This document shows, piece by piece, positions 54,332 to 63,884 of a DNA stretch of 64,000 bases. The position numbers and the translations under genes are program-made. The notes beneath the pieces were generated by a model, which did not search any database, had not been told where the DNA came from, and worked only from the letters and a program-made list of their open reading frames with translations. Origin of the DNA: Luteolibacter arcticus (GTDB taxonomy: Bacteria; Verrucomicrobiota; Verrucomicrobiia; Verrucomicrobiales; Akkermansiaceae); contig NZ_JAPDDT010000002.1 of assembly GCF_025950235.1 (NCBI RefSeq), positions 434,001 to 498,000 on the forward strand, written 5' to 3'. Every line of letters starts with the position of its first letter. Position 1 is the stretch's first letter.

Positions 54332-55039
54332 TCAGTTGCCCTTCGGCTGCGGAGCGCGCATGACGGGGTTGATATCGGTGCCCCATGGGGTGTTCTCCCC
54401 GGTGGTTTCGAGGAAACGACCGCCTTGGATGCTGATCTTCTTGTTGTCGGTACGGATCGTCTCGGCCTTGGCGCTGCCGTCAATGCGGAGCACGACTGCC
54501 TTGTCGCCGTAAGGTTCTGGATCGAATTCCCAGTTAGGCTGGGCCTTCAGCGACGGGGTGGCGAGGACCGGACGGCCCGGCTCACCCGAGGAGCTTTGAC
54601 CGTCGGTCTGGCTCGCCATAATGTAGCTGAAGCCGACTTCGCCAGCGTCCAGTGCCTTGCCGGGGGTGACGATGTCATCACCCTTCTTCGGACTGAAGCC
54701 GGTCTTGCACCAGAAGATCTTCTCCGACCGGTTGCCGGCCGCGATCAGTTGGCGGAAGTAGTCGTTCGCGAAGGTGCCGCCGAAGCTGAGGGCCGTGCCG
54801 GTTGCATCCTTCACATCTTCCTGGGTATCGTTGTCCGGGAAGCTGCCGTAGTCGTTATCGAAGTCGATCAGCGCGAGGTTGATCTGCTTGATGTTGTTGA
54901 TCGCTTCCGTCCGGTCGGCAGCCTTGCGCTGCTTCAGGATGACGGGAGCCGAAAGGCCCGCGAGGGCCGCGATGATGACGATCACCACGAGGAGCTCCAC
55001 CAGGGTGAAGCCGCCGTGCTGACGGATATTGGTTTTCAT
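54332..55039 (-). CDS. Type II secretion / type IV pilin-like prepilin
   Basis: A 235-residue pseudopilin. The short basic leader ends at glycine and is followed by GFTLVELLVVIVIIAALAGL, the prepilin peptidase site and hydrophobic helix; Glu5 of the mature form is present. The globular part includes FDNDYGSFPDNDTQED. Many such proteins are encoded one by one in Verrucomicrobia and Planctomycetes; no secretion genes are adjacent. An intrinsic terminator follows, and AAGTAAGAAC precedes the ATG as ribosome binding site. Confidence 0.85.
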   Translation of the reverse strand: MKTNIRQHGGFTLVELLVVIVIIAALAGLSAPVILKQRKAADRTEAINNIKQINLALIDFDNDYGSFPDNDTQEDVKDATGTALSFGGTFANDYFRQLIAAGNRSEKIFWCKTGFSPKKGDDIVTPGKALDAGEVGFSYIMASQTDGQSSSGEPGRPVLATPSLKAQPNWEFDPEPYGDKAVVLRIDGSAKAETIRTDNKKISIQGGRFLETTGENTPWGTDINPVMRAPQPKGN

Positions 55040-55184
55040 GTTCTTACTTTGGTTTTGTCTATGCCGGGACCCGTTAAAGGCCCCGTGTTTTTTTATATGA
55101 ACCCCCTAGCGGCGAACCGCTTGAGGATCGAACAAAACTAGTTCAGCCCGAGGGCGCTGCAAGGACAAAGAAAGGCCGCGCGGC

Positions 55185-55970
55185 TCACCGCCCGAAGGCC
55201 GCCGCGAGCGAGGCCAGCGCGTCGCCGCTCGGCCGGTCGGCCTCGAGGATCGCCTTCTTTTGCAGCGCCACCAGTTCGGCGGACCCCTTGGTCGCCAGCT
55301 CCAGCATCGAGGTCATCTCGGCGCCGGAGAAAACCGCCTCCTCGCCGCTGCCCTGAACCTCCACGAACTCGCCGCTCTCGGTCATCACCACATTGAAATC
55401 CACCGAGGCCTCCTTGTCCTCGATGTAATCCAGATCGAGAACCGGCTGGCCATTCACAACGCCAGCGGAAATGCCGGACACCAGCTTCGTCAGCGGGAAA
55501 GTCTTCAGTTTGCCTGCCGACATCAGCTTGTTCAGGGCGATCGCCAGCGCCACGCAGCCACCGGTGATTGAGGCTGTGCGGGTTCCGCCGTCGGCCTGCA
55601 GCACGTCGCAGTCGATCCAGACCGTGCGCTGGCCGAGTTTCGAGAGATCCGTCACCGCCCGCAGCGCCCGGCCGATCAGCCGCTGGATTTCCGAGGACCG
55701 GCCGTCGAGCTTGCCGCGCGAGATATCGCGGTCCTTCCGTTCCAGCGTGGAATACGGGAGCATGCTGTATTCCGCGGTCAGCCACCCCCCCTCCACCCGT
55801 TGCATTTTCATCCACCGCGGCACATCCTCATCGATGGTCGCCGCGCAGATCACCCGGGTATTGCCGAAGGAGACCAGCACCGAACCCGCCGCATGCGGGG
55901 CCACGTGGGGGATGAAGGAAATCGGGCGCAGTTGATCCGGCTGGCGGCCGTCGTGGCGGGCAGAAGACAT
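55185..55970 (-). CDS. rph: Ribonuclease PH
   Basis: A 261-residue 3'-to-5' phosphorolytic exoribonuclease that trims tRNA 3' ends. Diagnostic segments are RPISFIPHVAPHAAGSVLVS, GNTRVICAAT, GWLTAEYSMLPYST, GRSSEIQRLIGRALRAV and CDVLQADGGTRTASITGGCV, all of RNase PH type. Length is slightly above normal (about 240-250). It follows leuA by 80 bases on the same strand. Catalytic acidic residues (LDLDYIEDKEASVDFNVVMT) are intact. Confidence 0.95.
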   Translation of the reverse strand: MSSARHDGRQPDQLRPISFIPHVAPHAAGSVLVSFGNTRVICAATIDEDVPRWMKMQRVEGGWLTAEYSMLPYSTLERKDRDISRGKLDGRSSEIQRLIGRALRAVTDLSKLGQRTVWIDCDVLQADGGTRTASITGGCVALAIALNKLMSAGKLKTFPLTKLVSGISAGVVNGQPVLDLDYIEDKEASVDFNVVMTESGEFVEVQGSGEEAVFSGAEMTSMLELATKGSAELVALQKKAILEADRPSGDALASLAAAFGR

Positions 55971-56050
55971 GGTGCAGAGTCAAGGGAAGCCTCGCACCCA
56001 TGGCAAGAGGCGATGGACCTCATCGCCCGCCACGACATTGGATCAGGCCG

Positions 56051-57736
56051 CTAGGCCCGCAGCAGATTCCACCCGGTCACCAGCGCCTTCAGGCCGGCCA
56101 TTTCGATGGACGGGTCGATGCCGCAGCCCCAGAGGATGCGGCCGTCATCGTGCTGGACCTGGACATAGGCGGCGGCGTTGGCGTCCGACCCGCCGCGGAC
56201 GGCGTGCGAACGGTAGTCGGTCACCTTGAAGTCCTTCATGCCGGCACCTTGCATCGCTTGGACGAAGGCGTTGATCGGGCCGTTGCCGAGGCCGTGGATC
56301 TTCCGCTCCTCGCCGTACAGCTCGATGGTGGCGGAGCAGGCCACCTGGCCGCGCTCGGTGGTGTGGTGGACCAATTCGTAATCCTTCACGGAAAGCGGCA
56401 ACTCGACATTGGCGAAAAGCCGGTAAAAGGCATCGCGGATCTCGTCCGCGGTCAGCTCACGGCCCAGTTCATCGGCCAGGTCGTAGATGCGCTTGCCGAC
56501 CTGCGGGTGCATCGTCTTCGGCAGGTCGAGGCCGTGTTCGCGGTCGAGGATGTAGGCGATGCCGCCCTTTCCGGACTGCGAGTTGATGCGGATGATTGCT
56601 TCGTAGGAACGGCCGATGTCCTGCGGGTCGATGGTCAAGTACGGCACACCCCACGCGAGCTCGGGGTCGCCTTGGGTCTCCTTCTCCCGGCGGTCGAGGC
56701 CCTTCTTGATGGCGTCCTGGTGGGAGCCGGAAAAGGCAGTGAACACCAGCTCGCCCGCATACGGGTGGCGCTCACCCACCGTCATGCGGGTGACCTTTTC
56801 ATAGACTTGGCGCAGCGAGGTCAGATCGGAGAAATCCAGCCCTGTCGGGATCCCGTGGCTGTTCATGTTCAGCGCCACGTTTACGATATCCAGATTACCG
56901 GTGCGTTCGCCGTTGCCGAAAAGCGTGCCCTCCACGCGGTCCGCGCCGGCCATCAGGCCCAGCTCGGTGGCGGCAGTGCCGGTGCCGCGGTCGTTGTGGG
57001 TGTGCAGCGAGACGAGCAGCGATTCGCGGCTTTTTAAATGGCGGCACATCCACTCGATCATGTCGGCGTGGATGTTCGGCGTGGCCCACTGGACGGTGTC
57101 CGGCAGGTTCACGATCATCTTTCTCTCCGGCGTCGGCTGCCAGACGTCGATCACGCCGTTGCAGCACTCGAGGGCGAAATCCAACTCGGTATCCGAGAAG
57201 GACTCCGGCGAGTATTGCAGGATCACCTCGGTGTTCGGGATGGTCGGGACCAGCTCCTTTACCAGCTTGGCCCCCTCGATCGCGATGTCGCGGATCTGCT
57301 CGCGGGTGGCATCGCTGAAGGTCACGCGGCGTTGCAGCGGCGAGGTGGAGTTGTAGATGTGGACGATCGCCTTCTTCGCTCCGGCGATGGCTTCGAAGGA
57401 GCGGCGGATCAGGTGTTCACGCGTCTGCACCAGGATCTGGATGGTCACGTCCTCCGGGATGCGGTTCTCCTCGATCAAGCGGCGGCAGAAATTGAACTCC
57501 GTGTCCGCGGCCGAGGGGAAGCCGATCTCGATCTGCTTGAAGCCGACGCGGCAGAGCACGTCGAAGAACTCGAGCTTTTCCTCCACCGACATCGGCTGCG
57601 GGAGGGCTTGGTTGCCATCGCGGAGGTCCACCGAGCACCAGATCGGCGCGGTGGTGATGGTCTGGTCCGGCCATGTGCGGTCCGGCAGTTGGACCGGCGG
57701 GAAGGGCCGGTATTTCGAGATCGAGGCGGTTTTCAC
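56051..57736 (-). CDS. leuA: 2-isopropylmalate synthase (long form)
   Basis: A 561-residue enzyme catalysing the first committed step of leucine synthesis (acetyl-CoA plus 2-oxoisovalerate). The TIM barrel begins with IWCSVDLRDGNQALPQPMS and has SLHTHNDRGTGTAATELGL and LFGNGERTGNLD as metal and substrate sites. The C-terminal regulatory domain (leucine feedback) is present. The size and wording are those of the yeast/actinobacterial-type LeuA (about 560 residues) rather than the E. coli type. The start codon is GTG at 57736. No leu operon partners are adjacent. Confidence 0.95.
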   Translation of the reverse strand: MKTASISKYRPFPPVQLPDRTWPDQTITTAPIWCSVDLRDGNQALPQPMSVEEKLEFFDVLCRVGFKQIEIGFPSAADTEFNFCRRLIEENRIPEDVTIQILVQTREHLIRRSFEAIAGAKKAIVHIYNSTSPLQRRVTFSDATREQIRDIAIEGAKLVKELVPTIPNTEVILQYSPESFSDTELDFALECCNGVIDVWQPTPERKMIVNLPDTVQWATPNIHADMIEWMCRHLKSRESLLVSLHTHNDRGTGTAATELGLMAGADRVEGTLFGNGERTGNLDIVNVALNMNSHGIPTGLDFSDLTSLRQVYEKVTRMTVGERHPYAGELVFTAFSGSHQDAIKKGLDRREKETQGDPELAWGVPYLTIDPQDIGRSYEAIIRINSQSGKGGIAYILDREHGLDLPKTMHPQVGKRIYDLADELGRELTADEIRDAFYRLFANVELPLSVKDYELVHHTTERGQVACSATIELYGEERKIHGLGNGPINAFVQAMQGAGMKDFKVTDYRSHAVRGGSDANAAAYVQVQHDDGRILWGCGIDPSIEMAGLKALVTGWNLLRA

Positions 57737-57968
57737 GGAAAAAAAGAGAGATTGAGTCGGAAAGGAAAAGGGGCGCCGCAGGAAAATTGCAGCTGCCAGG
57801 TGACGGCGGTAGGGAAAGAAAATGCTCAGCGGGTGGCCAGCCCTAGAAGGAGCGGCCGCAGCTCAAGAAGCCCGCGGAGATTCGTCGTCACGGCCCGGAC
57901 GCTGGCGCGGGAGGGGGGGGCTGTCGAGGGGAAAGACGGCAGGGCTTGCCAGCCACGGCCGGTCAGCG

Positions 57969-58748
57969 ATGATGCGCGGCGTGAGGGGACTGTGCGTTGC
58001 GCTGCTTTGGATCGTTGCGGGGTGGCTGAATGCCCAGGAGTTGGATGACTTCACCGCGCCGCCGCCGCCCGCCGATCGGGTGCTCGATGAAGCCCGGATC
58101 TTCGCGCGCAGTCCGGACCGGCACCAGGCGATCGCCGGGGCCTTGGCGGCGTTGGAGGAAAAGCACGGCTTCCCCTTCTACTACGTCCTCTACAGCTCGC
58201 TCTACGGCCGCAACCTCTCCGACCGTGCGCATGCCCTGCAACATGCCTGGCTCGGCGATGCGCCGGGCATCGTGCTGGTGCTGGAGACCGACAGCCGGAA
58301 CTTCCGCGTCGGCCAGGCGGCTTCCAAGAAGGACGAAATTCGCACTGGGACCATGCTGCCGGTGGCCGGACCGAAGGAACTCGCTCCGTCCGATCTGGCG
58401 ATGATCGTTCGCGGCATGGAGGAAAGCCTGCGACAGGCTGCCAATGGCGAGGAGTTCGCCGAACGGCTGGCCACCGGGATGACGGCCGGCATTTCAACGC
58501 TGCTGGACGAACGCGCGGCAGCCCCCGAGGGCTCGACCCGCAGCCGCCTGATCCTGCTCGCCGTCGGCTTCGGCGCGGCGGCCGGATTGATCTCGCTGCT
58601 GGTGGTGGCCGGCCTGAAACGCGCAGAGGCGAAAGCGCTGGAGCGTTTCGTCTTTCCCAAGGCGACCGTCGGTACCCGTCTCGGCGCGCCCTTCGGCGGG
58701 GGAAAGGTCAGTTCCCGGAGCTTCCAGAACCGCGAGGCGGGACGATGA
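57969..58748 (+). CDS. Exported TPM-domain protein
   Basis: A 259-residue protein: signal peptide (GLCVALLWIVAGWLNAQEL), a TPM domain (PF04536 type; DEARIFARSPDRHQAIAGAL, LGDAPGIVLVLETDSRNFRV), and one C-terminal membrane segment (LILLAVGFGAAAGLISLLVV), so the domain lies outside the cytoplasm. TPM domains occur in proteins of photosystem and envelope maintenance, some with phosphatase activity. The ATG at 57969 (or 57972) is chosen for the signal peptide. Its end overlaps the convergent DUF2062 gene by 41 bases. Confidence 0.75.
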   Translation: MMRGVRGLCVALLWIVAGWLNAQELDDFTAPPPPADRVLDEARIFARSPDRHQAIAGALAALEEKHGFPFYYVLYSSLYGRNLSDRAHALQHAWLGDAPGIVLVLETDSRNFRVGQAASKKDEIRTGTMLPVAGPKELAPSDLAMIVRGMEESLRQAANGEEFAERLATGMTAGISTLLDERAAAPEGSTRSRLILLAVGFGAAAGLISLLVVAGLKRAEAKALERFVFPKATVGTRLGAPFGGGKVSSRSFQNREAGR

Positions 58749-59283
58749 CGACGGCGTCGCGGTGGCGGCGGGGCAGCCTCGGCAGGTGATGCGGCATGAT
58801 CGCCGAAAACAGGTGGACGGCCGGGAAGGTGAGAAGCGCCGCGATCAGGCCGGACAGGAGCACACCGAGCAGGAAGGTGGCGGCATTCACCACGCCGACG
58901 CCCGGGATCTCGAAAGTCCCGGCAAACTCAGGCGGCGATAGATGCAGGAGGCCTTGTACCTGATTGCCCAGCCAAAGCTGGGCCGCCCAGATCGGCAAAT
59001 TGGTCAGCGGATTGGAAATCCACGTGATCGCCACGGCGAAGGGGATGTTCGCCTTCACCCGCATCGCCGCGATCGCTGCGAACAGCGACTGCGGGATCAG
59101 CGGGATCAGTCCGAAGAACAAGCCGATCGCGATGCCGACCGCCACCGTGTCGCGGCACGGCTTCCACAGCCGGCGCTCGAACAGGGGCTGGGTCAGCTTT
59201 CTCCACCACCCGCGATGTCGCAGCTTCGGATGGCGCAAGGCCCGATAGGCGCGCCTGACCATCCAGAGATACTTTCGCTTCAT
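58708..59283 (-). CDS. DUF2062 domain membrane protein
   Basis: A 191-residue protein. The DUF2062 pattern is seen in TVAVGIAIGLFFGLIPLIPQ and VAITWISNPLTNLPIWAAQL, with a basic N-terminus and about three membrane segments. The family has no established function; it is often found near glycosyltransferases or lipid genes. Here it is divergent from uppP, with 125 bases between. It overlaps the TPM gene tail to tail by 41 bases. Confidence 0.8.
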   Translation of the reverse strand: MKRKYLWMVRRAYRALRHPKLRHRGWWRKLTQPLFERRLWKPCRDTVAVGIAIGLFFGLIPLIPQSLFAAIAAMRVKANIPFAVAITWISNPLTNLPIWAAQLWLGNQVQGLLHLSPPEFAGTFEIPGVGVVNAATFLLGVLLSGLIAALLTFPAVHLFSAIMPHHLPRLPRRHRDAVVIVPPRGSGSSGN

Positions 59284-59408
59284 GCGGTGGTGGTTTTGGG
59301 TCCGGAGGTTACGCCGGGCGCTCGGAACTTCTCTCCGTATGGACCATCAAGCAACCGCAAATCCCTTGCCGCCGCCGATCTTGCCCGGCAAGGTCGCGCC
59401 ACTCCCTC

Positions 59409-60296
59409 ATGAATTGGTGGCAAGCGCTCATCCTCGGCATCATCGAGGGCCTCACCGAATACCTCCCCGTCAGCTCGACCGGTCACCTCATCGTCGCCCA
59501 GCGGATGATGATGGGGAACCTGACCGGCCAAGAGAAAGCGGCGGCGGATTGTTTCGCGATCTGCATCCAGGGCGGCGCGATCGCCGCGGTGCTGGGGCTC
59601 TATTTCCCGCGGGTCCGCCAGATGGCGATGGGCATGCTGGGCCGTGACAAGGAAGGCCTCAAGCTGGTCTTCGCCGTGCTCGCCGGCTTCCTGCCAGCTG
59701 CCATCATCGGCTATCTCGCCAACGACTGGATCGAGGAAAAGCTCTTCCACTTCAAGTGGGTCGCCATCGCGTGGTTCGTGGGCGGCGTTGCCATCCTCGG
59801 GGTGGACCGCTGGATGAAAAAGGGCGGGGGCAGCAAGGGCGTGGAGCTCGCTGAAATCACGATCAAGATGGCGCTGCTCATTGGATTCGCCCAGTGCCTC
59901 GCCATGTGGCCGGGCACCTCGCGCAGCCTGATGACCATCCTCGGCGGCATCCTCGTCGGCCTGCGCCTGAGTGCCGCGGTCGAATTTTCCTTCCTGCTCG
60001 GCTTGATCACGCTCGGGGCCGCCACCGCCAAGAAGGCCGTCTGGCCGGTCCATGACATCGCGGAGAAATACGACCACAAGCTCGGCGGCGCGCTGCTGAT
60101 GTGGGACAGCTACGGCCCGGTCCCGCTGCTGATCGGCGTGATAGCGGCCACCATCTCCGCCGCATTCGCAGTGAAATGGATGGTCTCCTACCTGAACCGA
60201 AAGGGCTTGGGCGTCTTCGGCTGGTACCGGATCGCCATCGCGATCGTCGCCGCGGTGATGATCGCCACCAATGCGCTCGGCCTGGGCGCGGGCTGA
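59409..60296 (+). CDS. uppP: Undecaprenyl-diphosphate phosphatase
   Basis: A 295-residue inner-membrane enzyme (BacA/UppP) that recycles undecaprenyl diphosphate for peptidoglycan and O-antigen synthesis. The two active-site motifs are intact: EGLTEYLPVSSTGHL near the N-terminus and WPGTSRSLMTILGGILVGLR in the middle. About eight membrane segments and normal length. It is followed, after a 75-base gap, by an unlinked secreted-protein gene. Confidence 0.96.
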   Translation: MNWWQALILGIIEGLTEYLPVSSTGHLIVAQRMMMGNLTGQEKAAADCFAICIQGGAIAAVLGLYFPRVRQMAMGMLGRDKEGLKLVFAVLAGFLPAAIIGYLANDWIEEKLFHFKWVAIAWFVGGVAILGVDRWMKKGGGSKGVELAEITIKMALLIGFAQCLAMWPGTSRSLMTILGGILVGLRLSAAVEFSFLLGLITLGAATAKKAVWPVHDIAEKYDHKLGGALLMWDSYGPVPLLIGVIAATISAAFAVKWMVSYLNRKGLGVFGWYRIAIAIVAAVMIATNALGLGAG

Positions 60297-60371
60297 AGCG
60301 CAGCAGGAAACGATGGATGCTCGGGCGGGCCTCGACAAAGAGACCTCCCGCAGGCATAGGATCGCCGCTGG

Positions 60372-61265
60372 ATGAACAAATACGTCGCATCCGGGTTGCT
60401 CGTTCTCGCGTTTGCGGCGATGCCGGGGATGCGGCCGACTCGCGGTTCCGTCGCGGCAGCAGCAATCGCGCCGACCCTTCCCACCAAGGTCCGGGACCGG
60501 AGCGCAGCATCCTCGGGACCGGTCGAGGGCTTCGTGCTCGACCTCGAGTTCAGGAAAGATGAGGTCGAGTGGCCCGCTCTGCTCAAGGAGCGCTACCTCG
60601 GGAGCGTGGACTGGAGAGTCGGTGTGCTGGAAGAAAAGCTCGTCCTGTCGCCGGACCAACAAGCCCAGGTGGCGGCTTGGAGAGCACAAATCGCGCAGCA
60701 GCTCGACGCGGCCAAGACGAGCGCGGAGGCCAGTCACTTCGCCACGCCAAGGGAAGTCGAAGCGTTCCTCCGCCCCTTGCTGGATGAGGATCAAACCGCC
60801 GCTCTGGCGGTTCTGAAGAAAGACGAGCACTCGCAATGCGTCGCCTCCATCACGTCTTCTCAGTTCTCCCGCTTGGCGCAAGTAGCCGGTCTGGGAACCG
60901 AACGGCAGGCGGAGGTCGCCACGGCCCTTGCCGGCGATGCGGAGGCCGTCGCGGCGTTCAGGCTGGACGATCCTCGCCCGTTGGAGCTTTTCATTTCGAA
61001 CTTTGACAAGGATCCGCAGGCATTGGGGATCGAGCACTTGAGCTGGGAATGGCTGGGAGAAGACGGATTGACCCTCATAGTGGATCACCCGCTCAAGCGG
61101 CAGTTCATCAGGGATGTCCAAGCACGCATCGACTCCCGGGTGGCATCGCTGGAATCGGTGCTCACCCCTGCACAACGTGAAACCTATCGGGAGTATCTGC
61201 GGAAAAACTGGTCAGGTAATCCTTGGCATCAACTCCTCTTCCCGCCGCTGGACCCGGGGCGCTGA
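60372..61265 (+). CDS. Secreted helical protein, function unknown
   Basis: A 297-residue protein with a signal peptide (YVASGLLVLAFAAMPGM). The mature part is helical with two similar motifs, LSPDQQAQVAAWRAQIAQQL and LTPAQRETYREYLRKN, reminiscent of the LTxxQ motifs of CpxP/Spy-type periplasmic chaperones, but length and context differ. A TAGGAT box lies 20 bases before the ATG. Function not assigned. Confidence 0.65.
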   Translation: MNKYVASGLLVLAFAAMPGMRPTRGSVAAAAIAPTLPTKVRDRSAASSGPVEGFVLDLEFRKDEVEWPALLKERYLGSVDWRVGVLEEKLVLSPDQQAQVAAWRAQIAQQLDAAKTSAEASHFATPREVEAFLRPLLDEDQTAALAVLKKDEHSQCVASITSSQFSRLAQVAGLGTERQAEVATALAGDAEAVAAFRLDDPRPLELFISNFDKDPQALGIEHLSWEWLGEDGLTLIVDHPLKRQFIRDVQARIDSRVASLESVLTPAQRETYREYLRKNWSGNPWHQLLFPPLDPGR

Positions 61266-61335
61266 CTCCGGCCGCCGCCCGGTCAAGCCCCGAATTTCTC
61301 TTGCCCGGGACCGCTCGCGGGCGTGCATTGGTGGG

Positions 61336-61998
61336 GTGAGCGGAGTGTCGCGGAAACCCATCCTCATCCTGCTGGCCCTGCTTTTGGCCCTGCTGGCGCC
61401 TGCCGCCTATGGCCAGCAGCGCACCGCGCGGGTGCCGCTGGCGGATGGCTTCGATTTCCCCGTCGGCAAGCCGGATGCCACCAGCTACTACAAGGCCCGC
61501 GGCCTGCGGCTGCGCCCGCCGGTCCACTTCGGCGAGGATTGGAATGGCGCAGGCGGCGGCGACACCGACATGGGTGCTCCCGTTTACAGCATCGGCGATG
61601 GCGTGGTGACCTGGGCCTACGATGTCCACCAAGGCTGGGGGAATGTCGTCATCATCCGCTACGCCTACCGCGACCCGGCTTCCGGCCAGGTTCGGTTCAT
61701 CGATGCCCTCTACGGCCACCTCCGCGAGATGCTGGTGAAGGTCGGCCAGATCGTGAAACGCGGCCAGCAGGTCGGCACCATCGGCAACAACCGCGGGATG
61801 TATGCCGCCCACCTCCATTTCGAGATCCGCCACAACCTCTCCATCGGGATGCATCGCGAGAGCGTGGCCCGGGACATGACGAACTGGGCCGACCCGACCG
61901 AGTTCATCAAGAAGTACCGCCGCCTGAACCGCGACTGGGGCAAGGCCGCCATGCCGCTCGGCACCTATCAGGAGTACCAGGGTTTCAAGGGCCTCTGA
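61336..61998 (+). CDS. M23 family metallopeptidase (LytM-like)
   Basis: A 220-residue exported peptidoglycan endopeptidase-type protein. Signal peptide LILLALLLALLAPAAYGQ; the zinc ligands are in VHFGEDWNG (HxxxD) and AAHLHFEIRH (HxH), and SIGDGVVTWAYDVHQGWGN is a typical strand between. The start is taken as GTG at 61336; GTG at 61345 is possible. The frame is open much further upstream, but that part overlaps the preceding gene. It is followed after 3 bases by the nuclease gene and probably shares its transcript. Confidence 0.85.
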   Translation: MSGVSRKPILILLALLLALLAPAAYGQQRTARVPLADGFDFPVGKPDATSYYKARGLRLRPPVHFGEDWNGAGGGDTDMGAPVYSIGDGVVTWAYDVHQGWGNVVIIRYAYRDPASGQVRFIDALYGHLREMLVKVGQIVKRGQQVGTIGNNRGMYAAHLHFEIRHNLSIGMHRESVARDMTNWADPTEFIKKYRRLNRDWGKAAMPLGTYQEYQGFKGL

Positions 61999-62001
61999 GC
62001 C

Positions 62002-62643
62002 ATGGCACGGCGCGGACCGACCAAGCCCTGGCAGCTCGTGCTGCTGCTGATCATTGCCGTGGTCGTCTGGGCGCTGGATCAGCAGCGGAAAACGCCCGCC
62101 GCGGGGAAATCCCCCAGTCAGAAAGCTCCGACCGCCGGCTACGAGGTCATTTCCGGCTGCCGCTGGCAGGATCATAAGAGCAATGACGGCGACAGCTTCC
62201 ACGTCCGCCTGCCGGATGGCCGGGTCGAGCAGTTCCGCCTCTACTACGTGGATGCGCCGGAAAGCCAGTTCCGCAGCTACGGCGGGGGCCGCACCAACCG
62301 CGAACGGATCCACGAGCAGGCGCAGGAGATGGGCTTGAGCGACGAGCAGGCGGTCGAGATCGGCCAGCGGGCCAAGTCCCGCGCCCACGACCTGCTGGCC
62401 GGCAAGCCCTTTACCCTCCACACCCGCTGGGACGACCCCTTCGGCGACCGCCGCTACCACGCCTTCGTCGCCCCCGAGGGCGGGCCTTTCCTGGAGGAAA
62501 CGCTGGTCCGCGAGGGCCTCGTCCGCATCCGCACCAAGCCTGCCGACCTGCCCGACGGCACCCCGGTCAAGGAGCGGCTGCGGCAGCTGCGGGACCTGGA
62601 GAAAGAGGCCAAGCAGGCCAAGCGCGGTGCGTGGGGCTGGTGA
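62002..62643 (+). CDS. Membrane-anchored thermonuclease-like (SNase) protein
   Basis: A 213-residue protein with an N-terminal membrane anchor (WQLVLLLIIAVVVWALDQQ) and a staphylococcal-nuclease-type domain: SNDGDSFHVRLPDGRVEQFR, YYVDAPESQ, RAHDLLAGKPFTLHTRWDDP and VREGLVRIRT. The core Asp and Arg positions look typical, so nuclease activity is possible in the periplasm. It lies 3 bases after the M23 peptidase gene, suggesting co-expression. A C-terminal charged helix follows. Confidence 0.82.
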   Translation: MARRGPTKPWQLVLLLIIAVVVWALDQQRKTPAAGKSPSQKAPTAGYEVISGCRWQDHKSNDGDSFHVRLPDGRVEQFRLYYVDAPESQFRSYGGGRTNRERIHEQAQEMGLSDEQAVEIGQRAKSRAHDLLAGKPFTLHTRWDDPFGDRRYHAFVAPEGGPFLEETLVREGLVRIRTKPADLPDGTPVKERLRQLRDLEKEAKQAKRGAWGW

Positions 62644-62730
62644 GCGCGGGTGCCGGTGTGTCGCTCCGTCGGCGGCGGAAGTAAGCCATCGTCAGGATCG
62701 GCGGACGATACCGCCGGTCCCGTCGCAGGA

Positions 62731-63426
62731 TCAGCGGTTCAACTTGCGGTCGAGCGCGCTCTTGAGCTGGAGCGCGAAATTCGCCGCCGCCTCGTCGAAC
62801 AACGCGTCGACTTTCTTCGGTTGCGCGGCCAGCTCTCCCACGGCGATCGAGTTCGTGGACCTTCCGATGACCGGCTGTTCGAACAGGGTCTTGCCGCTGG
62901 CATCCGTGAGCTTCACTTGAACGCTCAGGCTGGCACCGAGATGAGTTTCGTCGTTCGTCCGGTGGAAGCGCATGAGTCCATAGGTTACCAGCTCGCCGCT
63001 GAAGCGGTTGGGCGAGCTATCCTTCAGCCGGGGGCCGAAGAACTCATCGCCGCGAAGCATCTTCTCGGCGCTCGCGCGGAGCTTCTTGTCCAGTGACTTC
63101 GGCAGGCTGGCATTCAGCTTTTCGAGCTGCTGGCCGTACTGCTTTTCGAACTCGCTCTTTTGGTGGGCGGTTACGCCGGCATCGATCGCCGTGCCGATTA
63201 GCGCGGGGATGATGCCGCCGCCGGTGGCCATCGGCACCGAGCTGGAAGCACCCGGCGAGTCGATGCCCGAGACGGGCTTCATGGCACCGGCTTTCACCAC
63301 CGGCTGGGACAAGGACACCGTGGAAAGCTGGGATTTCTGCGCCTCGCTCCAACTACTCTGGGCGCAGCTTGAAAATGCCAAGGCAACCACCGGGGCTGCG
63401 AGGAAACGTAAACAGGTGGAATTCAT
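62731..63426 (-). CDS. Putative lipoprotein, function unknown
   Basis: A 231-residue predicted lipoprotein: FLAAPVVALAFSSCAQSS gives a lipobox-like FSSC with Cys20. The rest includes GGGIIPALIGTAIDAGVTAH, a membrane-like segment, then SEFEKQYGQQLEKLNASLPK and a beta-type domain (GASLSVQVKLTDASGKTLFE). The ATG at 63426 is chosen for the lipobox, over an earlier in-frame start at 63501. It is downstream of mutT on the same strand. No family is recognised. Confidence 0.65.
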   Translation of the reverse strand: MNSTCLRFLAAPVVALAFSSCAQSSWSEAQKSQLSTVSLSQPVVKAGAMKPVSGIDSPGASSSVPMATGGGIIPALIGTAIDAGVTAHQKSEFEKQYGQQLEKLNASLPKSLDKKLRASAEKMLRGDEFFGPRLKDSSPNRFSGELVTYGLMRFHRTNDETHLGASLSVQVKLTDASGKTLFEQPVIGRSTNSIAVGELAAQPKKVDALFDEAAANFALQLKSALDRKLNR

Positions 63427-63497
63427 ACGGGCGGGAACATCCGCAGCCCTGCGGAGCGAGACAAGCCACGCGTTGGCGTAATCTTTTCCTCCTGCGG

Positions 63498-63884
63498 TCA
63501 CTCAATTTCCCGCCATTCGGCCAGGATCGGCACGTCGGCCTCCGCCCAGTCGAGGTCGCGGAGTTCGTCTTTTCCGCACCAGCGGATCTCGGAGTGTTCG
63601 TGGGGGTGGGGGGTGCCGGAGCGGATGTGGCACAAGAACGGGTGCAGGCGGATCGGGCCGCGGCCGTAGTCCCAGACTACCGGGGTGAGGGCGACACCGG
63701 TTTCCACGCGGATTCCCAATTCTTCCTCCAGCTCGCGGACGAGCGCGTCGGACGGGTTCTCACCGGGCTCTACCTTGCCGCCGGGGAATTCCCATTTGCC
63801 GCCGAGGTGCTTGCCCTCGGGACGTTTGCAGGCCAGCAGACGGCCGGCGTCGTCGAGGATCAGGCCGGCGACGACGTCGATCAT
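63498..63884 (-). CDS. mutT: 8-oxo-dGTP diphosphatase MutT-like Nudix hydrolase
   Basis: A 128-residue Nudix hydrolase. The Nudix box GGKVEPGENPSDALVRELEE followed by ELGI matches GX5EX7REUXEEXGU, and KWEFPGGK and ACKRPEGKHLGGKW fit the short MutT type that cleans oxidised nucleotides. The length is that of E. coli MutT. It starts with an ATGA overlap at the end of the upstream partial gene. The group also contains other Nudix types, so the substrate is inferred. Confidence 0.88.
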   Translation of the reverse strand: MIDVVAGLILDDAGRLLACKRPEGKHLGGKWEFPGGKVEPGENPSDALVRELEEELGIRVETGVALTPVVWDYGRGPIRLHPFLCHIRSGTPHPHEHSEIRWCGKDELRDLDWAEADVPILAEWREIE